A DNA stretch of 64,000 bases. Source: Gimesia sp. (GTDB lineage: Bacteria > Planctomycetota > Planctomycetia > Planctomycetales > Planctomycetaceae). Of the stretch, positions 62,062 to 64,000 are shown piece after piece (position 1 is the first letter of the stretch; each line of letters starts with the position of its first letter). A program made the position numbers and the translations under genes. The notes beneath the pieces were generated by a model. It ran no database searches and was not told where the DNA came from. It saw only the letters and a list, made by a program, of their open reading frames with translations. The stretch covers positions 1-64,000 of the forward strand of contig NZ_JAVJSQ010000006.1 of assembly GCF_040219335.1 (NCBI RefSeq), written 5' to 3'.

Positions 62062-64000
62062 TTAACTCCCTGTAAACAGCCGCGAACTGGACCCCGTGTG
62101 CTGAGTTTGCCACCAGTTCATCCAGATTTTCGCCTGCTCGCTGGGGCTGGAAACCGTCTTCAATTCTGCTGGTCGATCGGATGGGGGAACCAGTCTGCCC
62201 AGGCTGCTCAAAATCTCTTCCAGAGTAGACGAGTTGCGTTCGGTCCATCCCATCTGGATCAGTGGTTCTACGAACCGCGTCTGGCCCGATTCTCCCATTT
62301 CCCGTACTGCGTCCCGCCTGACCGCACTGCGGGTGTCGTTGGAGAGACGCACCAGTTCCTGCATACCCTGGAAGTCGCCCAGGTGACTCAAAGCGACCAC
62401 AGTTTCAAAGCGGACACGTTGATTCGAATGGGTTAGCAGGTTCCGTAGCGATGCCGGTCGCGACGGGTTTTGTTCGTCCGTCTGGACACCGTTAATGGCG
62501 ATGGGATTATGGCATTGTCCCAGGGTACGAATTGCCGCCAGTTGCACGGAGTGGTTGCTGTCATTCAACAGGGGTAAGACCCAGGGGGCATACTGGGGAA
62601 TTCCGTGAGCACCAAAATACTCACAGCCCAGCACCCGAATGTCAGGCCAGTTGTGATTGATTGCCAGCAGGGCGAGCTGAGCGGCCTCTTCATAGCTGTC
62701 TCGGGAGATCGATTCCATCACAATCCGCCAGACGAGCCGGTCCTGTTCCCGGGCCATCAATGTACGCAGACGTTTAACGATCACAGGATTGAGTGAAGAT
62801 TTCTGTGAGCTCATAAACAGTTGCTGGGCCGCCTGACGACGGTCGGTGACATGCGAACTGTTCAACTGCTGGAGTGCGGCGTAATTTGTATCGAGTTTGG
62901 GAAGCAGGTCGCTGTATACCTCATCCGGGATGGCAACCGATGTCTCCAGAATCATCTTCTCCAGCTGATTGACTTCCTCGGGTGTCAACTGGGTCAACTC
63001 CTGGAAAGCGTGTTGCCAGCCGGGAGCATCAGGGCTCTGGTTGATCAACTGTTGGAAGTAAGCCTGCAGTTCTGCGACACGTCCCTGATTCACGCGGGAT
63101 TCCTGATGGATTCCCTGCTGCATCAACTGCGTCCAGAATCCGCCGGGAAGTTGTCCCGACTGTACCAGTGACTGGATGGCGGCTGCCCGTTCTTCACGTG
63201 AGGCTTCGATGGAGATGATCCCGCCGACACCCGTCCGTTCGGTCAGCTGCAGCACACTGGCGCGGCGTGTTTTGAAGACGCCTTCCTTAATCCCTTCCAG
63301 CAGGAGTGGGATTGCCAGTTCGTCTGGCCAGTGTCGGATCGATTCAATCACGGTGAGTTGCACTTCGGTGCTGCGGTCGTTGATCAGGGACTTCAGTTGC
63401 AAAGCGGCATCAGCCGTGGGAGACTGTCCCAGACCTTCGGCGACCGCCAGGCGTACGGCAGAGGAGCTGTCATCTCTCAGGCCTGCCAGGTAAACCGGAC
63501 CCCATGAACTGAGGCCCGTCGCAGCGGCGACACGTACTGTTTCCTGGGGGCGGGTGGATTGCTGTTTCAACATGCGGAGGGCAGAGTCGCTGCCCAGCAG
63601 TCCCAGGTTTCTGATTGCTTTGTTCTGCACCAGCAGATCAGCGTCTTTGAGTTGTGCGGTCAGGATAGCTTCGGCGTCGGGATGACGAACCACGGCCGCC
63701 CAGTAGCCGAAGTTCCAGCGAATGATGGCATCCGGATCCCAGCGAACCTGCATGATATTCTCAGGCCAGGCAGAAGACTGGTAAGGACGCGGTTGTTGTG
63801 AGGCTGCACTGCGATGGGAAAACTGATCCGGTTCTGCATAGAACCAGAGACCGTGCATGATACAGCCTTCCAGGGCAGCCCGGCGGAGTTCTTTAGGGGG
63901 TAACGCGCTGCTGTCAGCAATGTCCATCGACTGATTCATGGATATGATTTGTGCAGGCGGCATGAAACGCGACAGGCTGCGATACAGTTCCCCCCGCAGT
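62062..64000 (-). CDS. HEAT-repeat protein, N-terminus beyond the window
   Basis: At least 646 residues of a large helical-repeat protein. The reading frame stays open past the ATG at 63963 to the window edge (about 12 more codons, LRGELYRSLSRF), so the true start is likely outside. The visible part is made of HEAT-type helix pairs: AIRNLGLLGSDSALRMLKQQ, VRVAAATGLSSWG, VRLAVAEGLGQSPTADAALQL, VQLAAIRTLGQCHNPIA, VRFETVVALSHLGDFQGMQEL, VRRDAVREMGESG. Planctomycetes carry many such proteins, often linked to a cytochrome or a membrane domain at the N-terminus, which is not visible here. Partner unknown. Confidence 0.82.
   Translation of the reverse strand, partial: LRGELYRSLSRFMPPAQIISMNQSMDIADSSALPPKELRRAALEGCIMHGLWFYAEPDQFSHRSAASQQPRPYQSSAWPENIMQVRWDPDAIIRWNFGYWAAVVRHPDAEAILTAQLKDADLLVQNKAIRNLGLLGSDSALRMLKQQSTRPQETVRVAAATGLSSWGPVYLAGLRDDSSSAVRLAVAEGLGQSPTADAALQLKSLINDRSTEVQLTVIESIRHWPDELAIPLLLEGIKEGVFKTRRASVLQLTERTGVGGIISIEASREERAAAIQSLVQSGQLPGGFWTQLMQQGIHQESRVNQGRVAELQAYFQQLINQSPDAPGWQHAFQELTQLTPEEVNQLEKMILETSVAIPDEVYSDLLPKLDTNYAALQQLNSSHVTDRRQAAQQLFMSSQKSSLNPVIVKRLRTLMAREQDRLVWRIVMESISRDSYEEAAQLALLAINHNWPDIRVLGCEYFGAHGIPQYAPWVLPLLNDSNHSVQLAAIRTLGQCHNPIAINGVQTDEQNPSRPASLRNLLTHSNQRVRFETVVALSHLGDFQGMQELVRLSNDTRSAVRRDAVREMGESGQTRFVEPLIQMGWTERNSSTLEEILSSLGRLVPPSDRPAELKTVSSPSEQAKIWMNWWQTQHTGSSSRLFTGS

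Overview
The window reads as chromosomal DNA of a planctomycete, most likely a Gimesia/Planctomyces-type member of the Planctomycetaceae (genus is inference). Diagnostic families are a planctomycete cytochrome C/DUF1549/DUF1553 protein beside a DUF1501 protein, a BBP7-type beta-barrel protein, a second OmpL-like barrel, two secreted sulfatases, Gfo/Idh/MocA and DUF6807 proteins, a PIG-L deacetylase, two ECF sigma factors and a Ser/Thr kinase. kdsB and two beta-barrel proteins imply an LPS-bearing outer membrane. Gene order is the loose mixture of strands usual for this group. I saw no insertion sequence, CRISPR array, tRNA or rRNA.

Layout. 1-8.2 kb: small secreted and membrane proteins, a sulfatase, a translationally tight oxidoreductase-DUF6807 pair, and two membrane proteins. 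8.2-12 kb: a large secreted protein of unknown function, then about 0.9 kb rich in RNA structure (hairpins, a 97-codon ORF with a perfect Shine-Dalgarno sequence, and a 176-nt element closed by a 16-bp stem) leading into an ECF sigma factor. 12-16.2 kb: minus-strand housekeeping run kdsB-pyrG-truB-maf. 16.4-19.5 kb: DUF420 protein, response regulator, trpF, a lactonase-type propeller.

19.7-23.0 kb is a four-gene plus-strand operon that looks like an Mre11-Rad50 (SbcCD) system whose ATPase is split over two genes: one with Walker A and a CxxC hook, one with signature-like motif, Walker B and H-loop. An Mre11-type nuclease and a small coiled-coil protein lie between them. I judge this the most interesting locus. 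It is followed by a POT-family transporter and a His-rich lipoprotein.

25.3-32.7 kb is a second unusual locus: a GAF-GAF-membrane-HlyD fusion on the minus strand, and divergently a periplasmic adaptor, a PqqD-like/M50 metalloprotease/HlyD fusion and a TPR-sulfotransferase. It looks like an export or surface-modification module with no ABC, RND or TolC component in view.

32.7-64 kb: HEAT-repeat and PQQ-propeller proteins, purH (with a 19-bp palindrome just upstream), a sulfatase, a Cys-rich porin, ftsY, rhamnulokinase, nucleoside hydrolase, a short TMEM43-like protein, BBP7 protein, the DUF1501/cytochrome pair, PIG-L, a Gly-rich secreted protein, an APH-like kinase, a divergent enolase lacking a usual catalytic histidine, a Ser/Thr kinase divergent from an ECF sigma factor, a LOG-family protein, a STAS protein, and a HEAT-repeat protein cut by the window end. 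Start codons were chosen from ribosome-binding sites and family length, so several are shorter than the longest open frame.
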